Origin: Pseudophaeobacter sp.
GTDB taxonomy: Bacteria > Pseudomonadota > Alphaproteobacteria > Rhodobacterales > Rhodobacteraceae
Direction: 5' to 3'
NCBI GenBank assembly: GCA_027019165.1
Contig: JALUXC010000002.1
Coordinates: forward strand, 310,001-374,000
DNA: 64,000 nucleotides
Every line of letters begins with the position of its first letter. Position 1 is the stretch's first letter. The notes beneath the pieces are model-generated. The model worked only from the letters and a program-made list of their open reading frames with translations. It was not told the DNA's origin and ran no database searches. Both the position numbers and the translations under genes were made by a program. This document shows, one piece after another, positions 1 through 8,467 of the stretch.

Positions 1-267
1 ACCATAACCGGTGTCGCCATCGGCAATCAGCGGGATGCTCACCGCTCCGGCGATATTGCGCGCCTGATCCAGCACTTCACCATAACTCATGAGGCCCAGA
101 TCCGGTTCCCCGATCCGCGAGGCCGAAGCGCCAAAGCCGGTCATGAAGGTGAGGTCAAACCCGGCCTGCTCAATCAGCTTGGCCGAAAGCGCATCATAGG
201 CGCAGGGCATGGTGTGCAGGCGGGGCTGCGCCAGAAGGGCGCGTAGCGTGTCAGCAGGGGTCGTCAT
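1..267 (-). CDS. PEP mutase / isocitrate lyase family protein (partial, C-terminus outside window)
   Basis: The ATG is at 267 and 89 codons are visible before the window edge. The visible part begins MTTPADTLRALLAQ and ends in ADGDTGYG, the metal-binding signature of the isocitrate lyase/phosphoenolpyruvate phosphomutase superfamily. Members act on small 2-oxo or hydroxy dicarboxylates (oxaloacetate decarboxylase, methylisocitrate lyase, carboxyphosphonoenolpyruvate mutase). Which one this is cannot be told from the N-terminal third. It starts 5 bases after the dctM stop, so it is probably the last gene of the TRAP operon, and its substrate may be related to the transported solute. Confidence 0.85.
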   Translation of the reverse strand, partial: MTTPADTLRALLAQPRLHTMPCAYDALSAKLIEQAGFDLTFMTGFGASASRIGEPDLGLMSYGEVLDQARNIAGAVSIPLIADGDTGYG

Positions 268-272
268 GTCGC

Positions 273-1544
273 TCACAGTTTGAAGGGAATGTAGAGGGCA
301 AGATCCGGCATCAGATACAGCAGGATCACGCAGAGGAACATCAGCAGAAGGAAGGGGATCGCGCCGCGCGCCACATCTCCCAGTGTGGCCCGCGCCACCG
401 CCTGGATCACATAAAGGTTCAGCCCCACGGGCGGGGTGATCAGGGCCGCTTCGACCATGACCACCATGAAGACGCCGAACCAGATCGGATCGAAGCCAAG
501 ACCCATGGCCGCAGGCAGCAACACCGGCGTCATGATCAGAACCATCGACAGCGCTTCAAGCACCAGCCCCATGACCACCAGGATGGCAGCCACCAGCAGC
601 ACGAACATCAGCGGGCTGGACACCGCATCCGAGATGAAGGCGCTGATCTCCTGCGGGATACGATAGAGGGTGATCGCCTTGCCAAACACTTTGGCCCCCG
701 CGATGATCAGCAGGATCGCAACCGTGGTCGCCATACTGTCCTTCGCCGCCTCCCAAAAGGCCGCCCAGGTCAGGGTGCGCAGGATGAAAGCTGTGATGAA
801 AACGGCAAAGGCAAAGCCGATGGCCGCGGCCTCGGTCGGGGTGAAGGCACCAGAGTAAATCCCAGCCACCACCACAGCCGCCAGCGCCATCGATGGCAGC
901 GCGCGTAAGCTCGCCGCGCGGCGCTCGGCTCCGGTGGCTTTTTCGCTGCGGCCCATGCCCTTCATCGAGGCATAGACCATCGAATAGCCGGAAAACAGAA
1001 CCAGCAGCGCAAGGCCAGGGCCGACACCCGCAAGGAACAGCGCGATCACCGATTCCTCGGTCACGAAACCATAGACGATCATCGGGATTGAAGGTGGGAT
1101 CAGGATTCCCAGCGTGCCGCCCGCCGCCAGCAACCCGTAGACAAAGCGCCGCTCGTAGCCGCGAGAGATCATCTCGGGTATGGCCACGGTGCCGATGGTC
1201 GCCGCCGTTGCCACCGACGAGCCAGAGATCGCCGCGAACAGCCCGCAGGAAATCACCGTCGCCACAGCCAGCCCGCCGGGCCAATGCCCCACCCAAGCCT
1301 GCACCGCCGCGTATAGATCGCGGCCCACGCCGCCTTTCAGCAGCACGTTCGACATCAACAGGAACAGCGGCACCGCCAATAGAATGAAACCGTCCAGCGT
1401 GGACAGGATCGCCTGCGGCGCCATCAGCGGAGAGAACCCGCCAAAGATCAAAAGGGACAGTCCAAGCCCGCCCAGGGCAAAGGCCACCGGAACGCCGATC
1501 AGCAACAGACCAAAAAGCGCAAGAAGAATCAGGAAAACAGTCAT
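273..1544 (-). CDS. dctM: TRAP transporter large permease, DctM type
   Basis: A 423-residue, very hydrophobic protein with about twelve membrane segments, the usual size and profile of the large integral subunit of tripartite ATP-independent periplasmic transporters. Motifs such as GGTLGILIPPSIPMI and EAALITPPVGLNLYV are typical of the family. It couples Na+ flow to uptake of the solute delivered by the DctP-type binding protein. It directly follows the small permease gene, with start and stop sharing one base at 1544. The substrate cannot be read from this subunit. Confidence 0.95.
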   Translation of the reverse strand: MTVFLILLALFGLLLIGVPVAFALGGLGLSLLIFGGFSPLMAPQAILSTLDGFILLAVPLFLLMSNVLLKGGVGRDLYAAVQAWVGHWPGGLAVATVISCGLFAAISGSSVATAATIGTVAIPEMISRGYERRFVYGLLAAGGTLGILIPPSIPMIVYGFVTEESVIALFLAGVGPGLALLVLFSGYSMVYASMKGMGRSEKATGAERRAASLRALPSMALAAVVVAGIYSGAFTPTEAAAIGFAFAVFITAFILRTLTWAAFWEAAKDSMATTVAILLIIAGAKVFGKAITLYRIPQEISAFISDAVSSPLMFVLLVAAILVVMGLVLEALSMVLIMTPVLLPAAMGLGFDPIWFGVFMVVMVEAALITPPVGLNLYVIQAVARATLGDVARGAIPFLLLMFLCVILLYLMPDLALYIPFKL

Positions 1545-2038
1545 CAGTCGTGCTCTCCCTCAGCCACGATCTGCCCCTGCAAGGCACGAACCGTTTCTAT
1601 CACCGCCTGGATCAACAGAATGGCAAAGCCAAAGGGAAGCGACAGCTCGACGTACCACATGGGCATGTCCAGCATGGTTCCGGTGGTGCGGCCTCGGACA
1701 AAACTGTCGTGGAAAATCTCATATCCGTAGACCAGAACGATGGCCGAAAAGACAGCGACCATGGCCATGGCAAAGACATCCGCCGCCAGCCTTGGCCCCC
1801 TTGGCAGGTTCGCAATCACGGCGGTAATGCGGATATGGCGCCGCTCCCGCAGGCACCAGGGCGCCGCGATAAGTGATCCCCAGATCAGGCAGAACTGGCT
1901 CAGCTCTGCCGCCCAGATGGTGGGCCGCACAAAGAAATAGCGGGCCAGCACCTCATAGGTGAGCATGATCCCGGCAAGAACGAAAAGCGCCGCCGCCACA
2001 AGGGCCAGCGCGGTCACGAACCTGGCAAAAACGTCCAT
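1544..2038 (-). CDS. dctQ: TRAP transporter small permease, DctQ type
   Basis: A 164-residue protein with four predicted membrane helices. The stretch WAAELSQFCLIWGSLIAA resembles the conserved helix-loop of DctQ proteins. It is the small membrane subunit that pairs with DctM. It lies between dctP and dctM in the usual P-Q-M order. A strong stem-loop separates it from dctP, which may lower expression of the membrane subunits relative to the binding protein. Confidence 0.93.
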   Translation of the reverse strand: MDVFARFVTALALVAAALFVLAGIMLTYEVLARYFFVRPTIWAAELSQFCLIWGSLIAAPWCLRERRHIRITAVIANLPRGPRLAADVFAMAMVAVFSAIVLVYGYEIFHDSFVRGRTTGTMLDMPMWYVELSLPFGFAILLIQAVIETVRALQGQIVAEGEHD

Positions 2039-2061
2039 GGAATGTCCCGAAGAATAGAAGC

Positions 2062-2091
2062 GGACCAGCCCGTGATGCCAAGGGCTGGTCC
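2062..2091 (-). promoter_or_regulatory. Intercistronic stem-loop between dctP and dctQ
   Basis: Perfect 10-bp inverted repeat, GGACCAGCCC (2062-2071) with GGGCTGGTCC (2082-2091), loop of 10 bases. It sits in the 66-base gap between the binding-protein and small-permease genes and has no T-run. Such hairpins in binding-protein operons often protect the upstream mRNA or dampen read-through. That role is inferred here. Confidence 0.6.
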
Positions 2092-2104
2092 GGGATGGTC
2101 AGGT

Positions 2105-3094
2105 TCAGAAGCTTTCGGCAGCAGACAGGATCTGCGCGCCCAACTCTCCTGCCTTGGCGCGGAAGCCGTCATAGACCGGGGCTGCTGCCGCCTTCCAGGC
2201 GGCAATTTCCTCGTCCGAGGGTGTGTAGATGGTCATGCCCGCCTTTTCAGCCTCGGCGTAGGCGGCAGCCTCGATCGCGGACATCTCATCCCGCACGGAA
2301 ATCTCGGCCTTGCGCGCGGCATCCGCCATGATCTTTTGGTGTTCGGCCGACAAGCCATTCCACCAGTCGGTATTCGCCACGACGATGAACTCGATATCCG
2401 CATGGTTGGTGACGGTGATGGTATCCATGACCTCCCACAGTTTGCGCGATTTGACGCCCGAAACGCCGGTCATACCGATATCCACAGTGCCACGCTGATA
2501 GGCCAGATACTGCTCGGATCCCGAGATCATCGTCGGCGCGCCACCGGTTGCGGTCACGAAATCACCGAGCGTCTTGCCAAACACCCGAGCCTTCTTGCCC
2601 TCCATGTCGGTCGGCGTTTTCACCGGGCCTCCCTGCGAGAGCATGATCGCGCCGCCATAGGCCTGCCACCACAACACCGTCGCTCCGGTGTCGGCAATGG
2701 CCGCATCGATGGGGCCGCGTACCGGGCTGCCGGGTTCGACCGCCTTGCGGACCTTTTCCTCTGAGTTGAACAGGAACGGCATGTAGAAGACATCCACCGC
2801 CGGGATATCGCCCACATAGCGCGTCAGCGACGCCACCCCCATCTCAATCGCACCCGATCCAACGGCGGCAGGCACTTCCTTATCCTTGTAAAGCTGCGCC
2901 GAGTCGTAGATTTCAACCGCGATGTCCCCGCCCGAGGCTTCCTCCACCTCTTCCTTGAACATCAAGAGATTCTGCCCAAGATGGCTTTTCAGCGGCAGCT
3001 GCAAAGAGATGCGCGCGGTCACATCAGCCGCAAAGGCGGGCAGAGCAGTGCACAGCGCCAGCGCGGCGCCAGTCAGCGTCGAAGTCAGTTTCAT
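2105..3094 (-). CDS. dctP: TRAP transporter periplasmic solute-binding protein, DctP type
   Basis: A 329-residue protein with a Sec signal peptide (residues 1-22, AFA cleavage). The ATG at 3094 is preceded by GGGAGG, which decides the start over an upstream in-frame ATG that adds 32 residues. The body shows DctP features: SLQLPLKSHLGQNLLMF near the mature N-terminus, AMIEMGV-like GAIEMGVASL, and KTPTDMEGKKARVFG ahead of the usual binding-site region. It captures an organic acid or related solute for DctQM. The ligand is not known. Proximity to the ectoine-like genes makes an amino acid derivative possible, but I cannot show that it is a UehA-type ectoine binder. Confidence 0.93.
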   Translation of the reverse strand: MKLTSTLTGAALALCTALPAFAADVTARISLQLPLKSHLGQNLLMFKEEVEEASGGDIAVEIYDSAQLYKDKEVPAAVGSGAIEMGVASLTRYVGDIPAVDVFYMPFLFNSEEKVRKAVEPGSPVRGPIDAAIADTGATVLWWQAYGGAIMLSQGGPVKTPTDMEGKKARVFGKTLGDFVTATGGAPTMISGSEQYLAYQRGTVDIGMTGVSGVKSRKLWEVMDTITVTNHADIEFIVVANTDWWNGLSAEHQKIMADAARKAEISVRDEMSAIEAAAYAEAEKAGMTIYTPSDEEIAAWKAAAAPVYDGFRAKAGELGAQILSAAESF

Positions 3095-3308
3095 GAATTT
3101 TCCTCCCTTAATAAAATGATGTTCCATCAAGGGCTTACCAATGGTCAAGAGGAATGAGGCAGGCTTTTTGGGTGCGATATTCGAACCCAAAATTATGAAT
3201 TAATTTCAATAGGTTGAGACAAATTTCCAGCCAAAAAATTTGAGAGCCGCTCCGCTCGCAGCTGGAACCGGGCCGTTCAAGAGAGCAAATCAGCCGCAAA
3301 ACGCAACA

Positions 3309-3329
3309 CGCCGCGCCAAAGGCGCGGCG
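3309..3329. repeat. GC-rich 9-bp palindromic hairpin
   Basis: Perfect inverted repeat CGCCGCGCC (3309-3317), loop AAA, GGCGCGGCG (3321-3329). It resembles the short GC palindromes scattered between genes in Roseobacter-group genomes. It could help end transcription from the aminotransferase gene or be a dispersed repeat copy. Only one copy was noticed in this window. Confidence 0.5.
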
Positions 3330-3371
3330 CTGGGCCCAACGGGAGAGGATCATCCTTTGGATGCTCCGATC

Positions 3372-3391
3372 CGGGCGGGAGCGCCCGCCCG
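3372..3391 (-). terminator. Hairpin just after the aminotransferase stop codon
   Basis: Perfect 8-bp stem CGGGCGGG (3372-3379) with CCCGCCCG (3384-3391), loop AGCG, beginning 4 bases past the minus-strand stop at 3396-3398. There is no T-run, so this is either a weak or factor-assisted terminator or an mRNA 3' end stabiliser. Confidence 0.5.
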
Positions 3392-3395
3392 AGGG

Positions 3396-4769
3396 TTAGC
3401 CCAAAACAGCCTTCACCGCACGGGCCGTGGCCGCAACTACGGTATCAGCTTCCTCCCGGCTCAGGCAGAAAGGCGGTGCGAAACCCAGGATATCGCCCTG
3501 TGGCATGGCGCGGGCAATGACATTGTCCTGCTCCAAAAGCTTTGCTGCAATCTGCGGGCCGATCTTCTCCGACGCTTCAAAGAAGCTGCGGCTGTCCCGC
3601 TCCTTCACGAATTCCACCGCACAAAGCATGCCTTCGCCGCGGATGTCACCCACATGAGCATGATCGCCCAGCGCATCCTTCATCGACTGGTTCAGGTAGG
3701 CCCCCACGCTGCCCGCATTCTCCACAAGGTTCAGCGCATCAATCAGCTTGAGGTTGGCAACGCCCGCCGCAGCCCCAATCGGGTGCGCCGAATAGGTCCA
3801 GCCGTGACCAATGGGGCCGTTTTCGTCGGTGCCCTGCTCCAGCACTTTCCACATTTTCTCCGAAACGATTGACCCGGACAAAGGCGCATAGGCCGAGGTC
3901 AGGCCCTTGGCGATGGTGATGATATCCGCCTCGATCCCGTAGTGATCGCTGCCGAACATGGTGCCGAGACGGCCAAAGCCGGTGACCACCTCATCGGCCA
4001 CCAATAGGATGTCGTGTTTCTTCAGCACGGCCTGGATCGCCTGCCAATAGCCTGCAGGCGGCGGCACGATGCCGCCCGTTCCAAGAACCGGCTCACCGAT
4101 AAAGGCTGCAATGGTGTCCGCACCTTCACGCTCGATCAGCGCCTCTAGTTCGGCGACGCAATGCGCCACGAACTGCTCTTCACTCTGGCTCTGATTTTCG
4201 CGGCGGAAGTAATAGGGCGCATCGGTATGAATTACCTGCGCCAGCGGCAGATCGAATTTCTTATGGAACAACTCAAGCCCCGTCAGCGACCCCGTCACCA
4301 GACCCGAGCCGTGATACCCCCGCCAGCGCGAGATGATCTTCTTCTTCTCGGGGCGGCCCAGAATGTTGTTGTAGTACCAGATCAGCTTGACGTTGGTTTC
4401 ATTTGCATCCGAGCCACCAAGGCCGAAATAGACCTTGGACATATTCGCGGGCGCCCGGTCCAGGATCATCTTGGACAGGGTGATCGAAGCCTCCGTGCCA
4501 TGCCCCACATATGAGTGGTAATAGGCCAGCTCCCGCGCCTGATCGGCGATGGCCTCGGCGATCTCCTGGCGACCATAGCCCACGTTCACACAGTAGAGGC
4601 CGGCAAAAGCATCAAGCAGTTTCGTGCCGTCGCGATCCTCGATATGAACGCCGCTGGCGGTTTTGATGACCCGGCTCGGGCTTTCCCCGCGCGCGTGCTG
4701 CGCCAGATGCGTGGAGGGGTGAAAGAAATTGTCCCGGTCCCACTGGTCCAGTTGATCGTTCTTCAGCAT
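3396..4769 (-). CDS. Class III omega-aminotransferase (pyruvate- or diaminobutyrate-type)
   Basis: A 457-residue fold-type I PLP enzyme. PLP lysine K288 is in IITIAKGLTSAYAPL and the ring aspartate is D259 in LLVADEV. From memory it is nearly identical along its length to the (S)-selective omega-transaminase of Ruegeria sp. TM1040. Such enzymes move an amino group from an amine or omega-amino acid to pyruvate. It is the third gene of lrp - aldehyde dehydrogenase - aminotransferase, the same order as asnC-ssd-atf in the Ruegeria pomeroyi ectoine operon, where the enzyme is assigned to diaminobutyrate transamination. A general amine:pyruvate transaminase is the alternative. Confidence 0.93.
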   Translation of the reverse strand: MLKNDQLDQWDRDNFFHPSTHLAQHARGESPSRVIKTASGVHIEDRDGTKLLDAFAGLYCVNVGYGRQEIAEAIADQARELAYYHSYVGHGTEASITLSKMILDRAPANMSKVYFGLGGSDANETNVKLIWYYNNILGRPEKKKIISRWRGYHGSGLVTGSLTGLELFHKKFDLPLAQVIHTDAPYYFRRENQSQSEEQFVAHCVAELEALIEREGADTIAAFIGEPVLGTGGIVPPPAGYWQAIQAVLKKHDILLVADEVVTGFGRLGTMFGSDHYGIEADIITIAKGLTSAYAPLSGSIVSEKMWKVLEQGTDENGPIGHGWTYSAHPIGAAAGVANLKLIDALNLVENAGSVGAYLNQSMKDALGDHAHVGDIRGEGMLCAVEFVKERDSRSFFEASEKIGPQIAAKLLEQDNVIARAMPQGDILGFAPPFCLSREEADTVVAATARAVKAVLG

Positions 4770-4849
4770 GGTTTGTCCTTCTGAGGTTTCCGGCGCCTGC
4801 TGCGACCGGGTGTGTTCGATTTTGTTTCCAACGCCTGCGAAAGCGGGGT

Positions 4850-6325
4850 TCAGGCCCAGTCGCGACAGATGTATTTGACTTCGGTGAACTCCTCCATCCC
4901 GAGGCGCGCACCCTCGCGCCCAAGGCCCGATTGCTTGGCCCCGCCAAAGGGGATCGGAGCGCCTGTCACCTTGGTCCGGTTCACGGCCACCATGCCGAAC
5001 TGCAAGGCGCGCGACAGCCGGTAGATGCGGCGCGGATCTCGGGTGTGGATATAGGCAACAAGGCCGTACTCGGTCTCGTTCGCGCGGGCGGTGATTTCCT
5101 CTTCCGTGTCAAAGGGCGTGATGGGCGCCACCGGACCAAAGGTCTCTTCATACATGATGCGGGCATTCGCGGGCACATCGATCAAAACCGTCGGCTGGTA
5201 GAACAGCGGCCCAAGGGGGTGGCGCGCGCCGCCACAGGCCAGTTTCGCGCCCTTCTCAATCGCATCCCGAACATGCGCTTCCTGTTTTGCAACCGCACGT
5301 TCGTGCATCAGGGGGCCTATGTCAGGATCATCCATGCCTGCACCCACGCTCAGCGCCTTGGTCGCCGCAGTCAGCCGCGCGCAGAAGGCCTCATAAATGC
5401 CGCGCTGCACGAAGATCCGGTTGGCTCCAAGGCAATCCTGACCGGAGGTGGCGAATTTTGCCTTCATCGTTTCTTCCACCGCCTGATCTAAGTCTGCATC
5501 GTCAAAGACGATCACCGGCGCATGGCCGCCCAGCTCCATCACCAGACGTTTCACCGTATCGGCGCTTTGCCGATACAGGAACTTGCCCACTTCGGTCGAA
5601 CCCGTGAAGGAAAGAGCGCGCACGCGGGTGTCCTCGGTCCAGGGTTTGACAACCGTCGGCGCATCTCCCGTGACCACGTTGAACACCCCGGCAGGGAGAC
5701 CTGCGCGCTCGGCCAGTTCCGCAAGCGCCAAAGCACTGAAAGGGGTCTCAGCCGAAGGATGCGCCACCACGGTGCAGCCCGCCGCCAGAGCCGCGGCCGC
5801 CTTGCGGGTCAGCATCGCAGACGGGAAATTCCACGGCGTGATCAGCGCCACGACCCCCACCGGCTCGCGCCACAACTCGACCTCGGCGTCGGGCAGATGG
5901 CTGGTCACCCCTTCGATATTGGGGCGTTTGGCCTCTTCGGCGTAGAATTCCACAAAACCCGCGCCATATTCGATCTCGCCGCGCGCTTCGGACAGGGGCT
6001 TGCCCTGCTCCGACACTATTATGCGGGCAAGGTCCTCTTTGTGGTCCAGTTGCAGCTGGCCCCAGCGCCGCAGAATAGCAGCGCGTTCCTGCGGCAGCAG
6101 CCCGGCCCAGCCATCGAATGCCGCCTGTGCTGCATCGACCGCAACAGAGGATTCCTCTGCCGACAGGCTAGCGACATGGCCAAGCTCACAGCCGCTGGCA
6201 GGATCGTTGACGGCAAATGTGCTGCCATCAGCAGCGCCCGTCCAGCGGCCATTCACATATGAGAAAGAGCGGACAAGCCGCTTGTCGGTAATATCGCTTC
6301 GGGCGGAAAGGGCGGTTTCGGCCAT
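4850..6325 (-). CDS. Aldehyde dehydrogenase, succinate/aspartate-semialdehyde type
   Basis: A 491-residue NAD(P)-dependent aldehyde dehydrogenase. Visible catalytic residues are N166 (TPWNFP), E264 (VMELGGHAP) and C298 (SGQDCLG). Overall it resembles GabD-like succinate-semialdehyde dehydrogenases. With the aminotransferase downstream and the EutD-like gene opposite, the expected job is oxidation of the semialdehyde left after transamination, as for Ssd/DoeC in ectoine degradation. Oddity: the cofactor motif usually written KPSE reads AHPSAETP, so the conserved lysine is His189. Preference for NAD or NADP cannot be called. Confidence 0.92.
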   Translation of the reverse strand: MAETALSARSDITDKRLVRSFSYVNGRWTGAADGSTFAVNDPASGCELGHVASLSAEESSVAVDAAQAAFDGWAGLLPQERAAILRRWGQLQLDHKEDLARIIVSEQGKPLSEARGEIEYGAGFVEFYAEEAKRPNIEGVTSHLPDAEVELWREPVGVVALITPWNFPSAMLTRKAAAALAAGCTVVAHPSAETPFSALALAELAERAGLPAGVFNVVTGDAPTVVKPWTEDTRVRALSFTGSTEVGKFLYRQSADTVKRLVMELGGHAPVIVFDDADLDQAVEETMKAKFATSGQDCLGANRIFVQRGIYEAFCARLTAATKALSVGAGMDDPDIGPLMHERAVAKQEAHVRDAIEKGAKLACGGARHPLGPLFYQPTVLIDVPANARIMYEETFGPVAPITPFDTEEEITARANETEYGLVAYIHTRDPRRIYRLSRALQFGMVAVNRTKVTGAPIPFGGAKQSGLGREGARLGMEEFTEVKYICRDWA

Positions 6326-6409
6326 GGCACATCCTCCGTTGAACGTCAGGAGGACAATCCCTTGCCGCGATCAGAAATCGAGACCGAAATTCAGCACACT
6401 GGTAGAGGA

Positions 6410-6901
6410 TTATCCGCCATTCCCCTGCCCCAGCAGAAGATCCAACGGCGGCACCCCTGGCCCTTTGACCGGTTTGGTTACAATGTAGGTGAAGTAGCGC
6501 GACAGACCGATACGGGCATCCAGCATGGAATCGATCAGCCTCTGATAGGCATCGATGTCATGGGTGACGATCTGCAACAGATAGTCAAACCCCCCGCCCA
6601 GCGCCCAGCAGGCCGTCACCTCTTCATAGGTCTGAACGGCTTGTTCGAATGCCTGAAAACGCGCCGCCGTATGATCCGCGATCTCTGCCGCCACAAAAAC
6701 AGTGATATGAGGCGCCAGTTTGCGCAGGTTGATGCGGGCGCCATAGCCCTCGATCAGCCCCGCCTTTTCCAGTTTGCGCAGACGGTCCCAGCACGGGGTT
6801 GCAGACAGGCCAATACGATCGGCCAAAGCCGCTTTGGTGATGCGCCCCTCTTGCGTCAGCACGCGCAAGATCGCGATATCCCGGTCATCAAGACGTAACA
6901 T
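6410..6901 (-). CDS. Lrp/AsnC family transcriptional regulator
   Basis: A 163-residue protein. The start is taken at 6901 (MLRLDDRDIAILRVL), which matches the family length, rather than an upstream in-frame ATG at 6964. The N-terminal winged helix (residues about 1-60, including GLSATPCWDRLRKLEKAGLI) is followed by the RAM ligand-binding domain (about 65-150). It is the first gene of the lrp-aldehyde dehydrogenase-aminotransferase set and diverges from the M24 hydrolase gene. That is the position of asnC/doeX in ectoine degradation clusters, where it responds to an ectoine-derived amino acid. Ligand here is inferred. Confidence 0.93.
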   Translation of the reverse strand: MLRLDDRDIAILRVLTQEGRITKAALADRIGLSATPCWDRLRKLEKAGLIEGYGARINLRKLAPHITVFVAAEIADHTAARFQAFEQAVQTYEEVTACWALGGGFDYLLQIVTHDIDAYQRLIDSMLDARIGLSRYFTYIVTKPVKGPGVPPLDLLLGQGNGG

Positions 6902-6986
6902 AACCAAGGGCTGTAGCACGGCCCCCAAGATTGGAAAAGCGGCCAGAGCGACACCTGCGCCCAATTTTCAAACACGTCAAAATACC

Positions 6987-7006
6987 GCTTGTTGTGCACA
7001 ACAAGC
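6987..7006. promoter_or_regulatory. 20-bp perfect palindrome, candidate operator
   Basis: GCTTGTTGTGCACAACAAGC reads the same on both strands without mismatch. It lies in the 261-bp divergent region, 86 bp before the lrp start (6901) and 157 bp before the M24 start (7163). The core TTGTGCACAA fits the TNGT(N)ACNA half-site pattern known for FadR-type GntR regulators, and the M24 arm ends in such a regulator. Binding by the Lrp protein is the alternative. Confidence 0.6.
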
Positions 7007-7162
7007 TCGCGAGACTTGCTGAAATTGCGATCATTCGGAGATTTTTGTGTCGTTTTCAGACATTTTCTTTGCCGCGAACAGGCCGGAATCACACGATGTA
7101 CTCAACTAGACAGAAATGAGCTTATTGCTGGTCACACACCCCACCCCTTGTCAGAGGTCGCC

Positions 7163-8467
7163 ATGCCACTGGAACACGCCCCCTTTTCGCACGGCGAATA
7201 TACACGCCGCATCGCCAAGACACGCAAAGCCATGGAGGCTGCTGGAATCGAGGTCCTGTTTGTCACGGACCCCTCAAATCAGGCCTGGCTGACCGGCTAT
7301 GATGGCTGGTCCTTCTATGTGCATCAGGGCGTAATCCTGGGCCTGAACGGCGATCCGATCTGGTGGGGCCGCACCATGGATGCCTTTGGCGCCCTGCGCA
7401 CCGTCTGGATGGAGGAGAAAAGCGTCATCGGCTATGACGACCGCTACATCCAGTCCACCACCTGCCACCCGATGGAGGATCTGGCAGCCCACTTGACACG
7501 TCTGGGCTACGGCTCGGCCCGCGTCGGGGTGGAGATGGAGAATTACTATTATTCCGCCAAGGCCCACGCCGAACTGGCCAGGAACCTGCCCAATGCCACC
7601 CTGATGGACGCCACCGCCTTGGTGAACTGGCAACGCACAGTGAAATCGGATGAAGAGCTGATGTTCATCCGCCGCGCCGCGCGCATCAGCGAAAGCATCG
7701 TCAATCTCGCTATCGAACGCGCCCGTCCCGGCCTGCGCAAGAACGAGCTGGTCGGCGACATCCTTCAGGCCGGCGCCTATGGCGTGGGCGATGATTGGGG
7801 CGACTACCCGGCCATCGTGCCGCTGACGCCGTCTGGCCTTGATGCCACCGCAGCCCACCTCACATGGGACGGGCGCCCGATGCAAACCGGAGAGGCGACC
7901 TTTTTCGAGCTGTCCGGCTGCTACCGCCGCTACCACGCGCCGCTCTGCCGCACGGTGCACCTTGGCAAGCCGCCACAGGAAATGCTCGACGCCTCAGAGG
8001 CGCTGAACGAGGGGATCGAGGCGGGGATCGAGGCCGCCAAGGCAGGAAACCGCGCCTGCGACATTGCCAATGCCCTCAATGGCGCGCTGAAAAAGGCCGG
8101 AATCGATCGCAACGGGCGCTGCGGCTATCCCATCGGCCTCAGCTACCCGCCGGACTGGGGCGAGCGGACCGTGTCGCTGCGCGATACGGATGAGACCGTG
8201 CTGGAGCCGGGCATGACCTTCCACTTCATGCCAGCCCTCTGGATGGACAGCTGGGGCCTTGAGACCACCGAAACGATCCTGATCCACGAAAGCGGCCCAG
8301 CCGAGGCGCTGTGCAACGTGGAACGCAAACTCTTTGTGAAAGACGAGGTTCTGAATGACCTTCCTGCCCCGAACGACGGCTTTACTGGGCGAACTCATCG
8401 CGTTGCCGACCGTCTCCGCGAGCAGCAACCTGACGTTGATGTCCCTATTGGCGGACCGGCTGGATAG
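7163..8467 (+). CDS. M24-family hydrolase, EutD/DoeA (ectoine hydrolase)-like
   Basis: 434 residues from ATG 7163, with AGAGG six bases upstream. The creatinase N-terminal domain (about 1-160) is followed by the pita-bread domain (165-394). Stretches VTDPSNQAWLTGYDGWSFYV, DATALVNWQR and GYPIGLSYPPDWGERT closely match what I remember of EutD/DoeA, which opens the ectoine ring to N-acetyl-2,4-diaminobutyrate. E249 (FFELSG) sits where EutD has its catalytic glutamate (inferred). Classic methionine aminopeptidase metal ligands are not all kept, as in creatinase-like members. The last 40 residues lie beyond the family end (KLFVKD) and overlap the next gene by 113 bases, which is odd. Confidence 0.88.
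   Translation: MPLEHAPFSHGEYTRRIAKTRKAMEAAGIEVLFVTDPSNQAWLTGYDGWSFYVHQGVILGLNGDPIWWGRTMDAFGALRTVWMEEKSVIGYDDRYIQSTTCHPMEDLAAHLTRLGYGSARVGVEMENYYYSAKAHAELARNLPNATLMDATALVNWQRTVKSDEELMFIRRAARISESIVNLAIERARPGLRKNELVGDILQAGAYGVGDDWGDYPAIVPLTPSGLDATAAHLTWDGRPMQTGEATFFELSGCYRRYHAPLCRTVHLGKPPQEMLDASEALNEGIEAGIEAAKAGNRACDIANALNGALKKAGIDRNGRCGYPIGLSYPPDWGERTVSLRDTDETVLEPGMTFHFMPALWMDSWGLETTETILIHESGPAEALCNVERKLFVKDEVLNDLPAPNDGFTGRTHRVADRLREQQPDVDVPIGGPAG

Larger units (their letters stand above)
3095..3395. other. Intergenic region between aminotransferase and dctP, with two GC hairpins
   Basis: No gene seen. The part next to dctP (about 3110-3240) is AT-rich and is the likely promoter area for the TRAP operon on the minus strand, though I see no clean -35/-10 pair. 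The distal part holds two strong stem-loops, listed separately. Confidence 0.6.
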
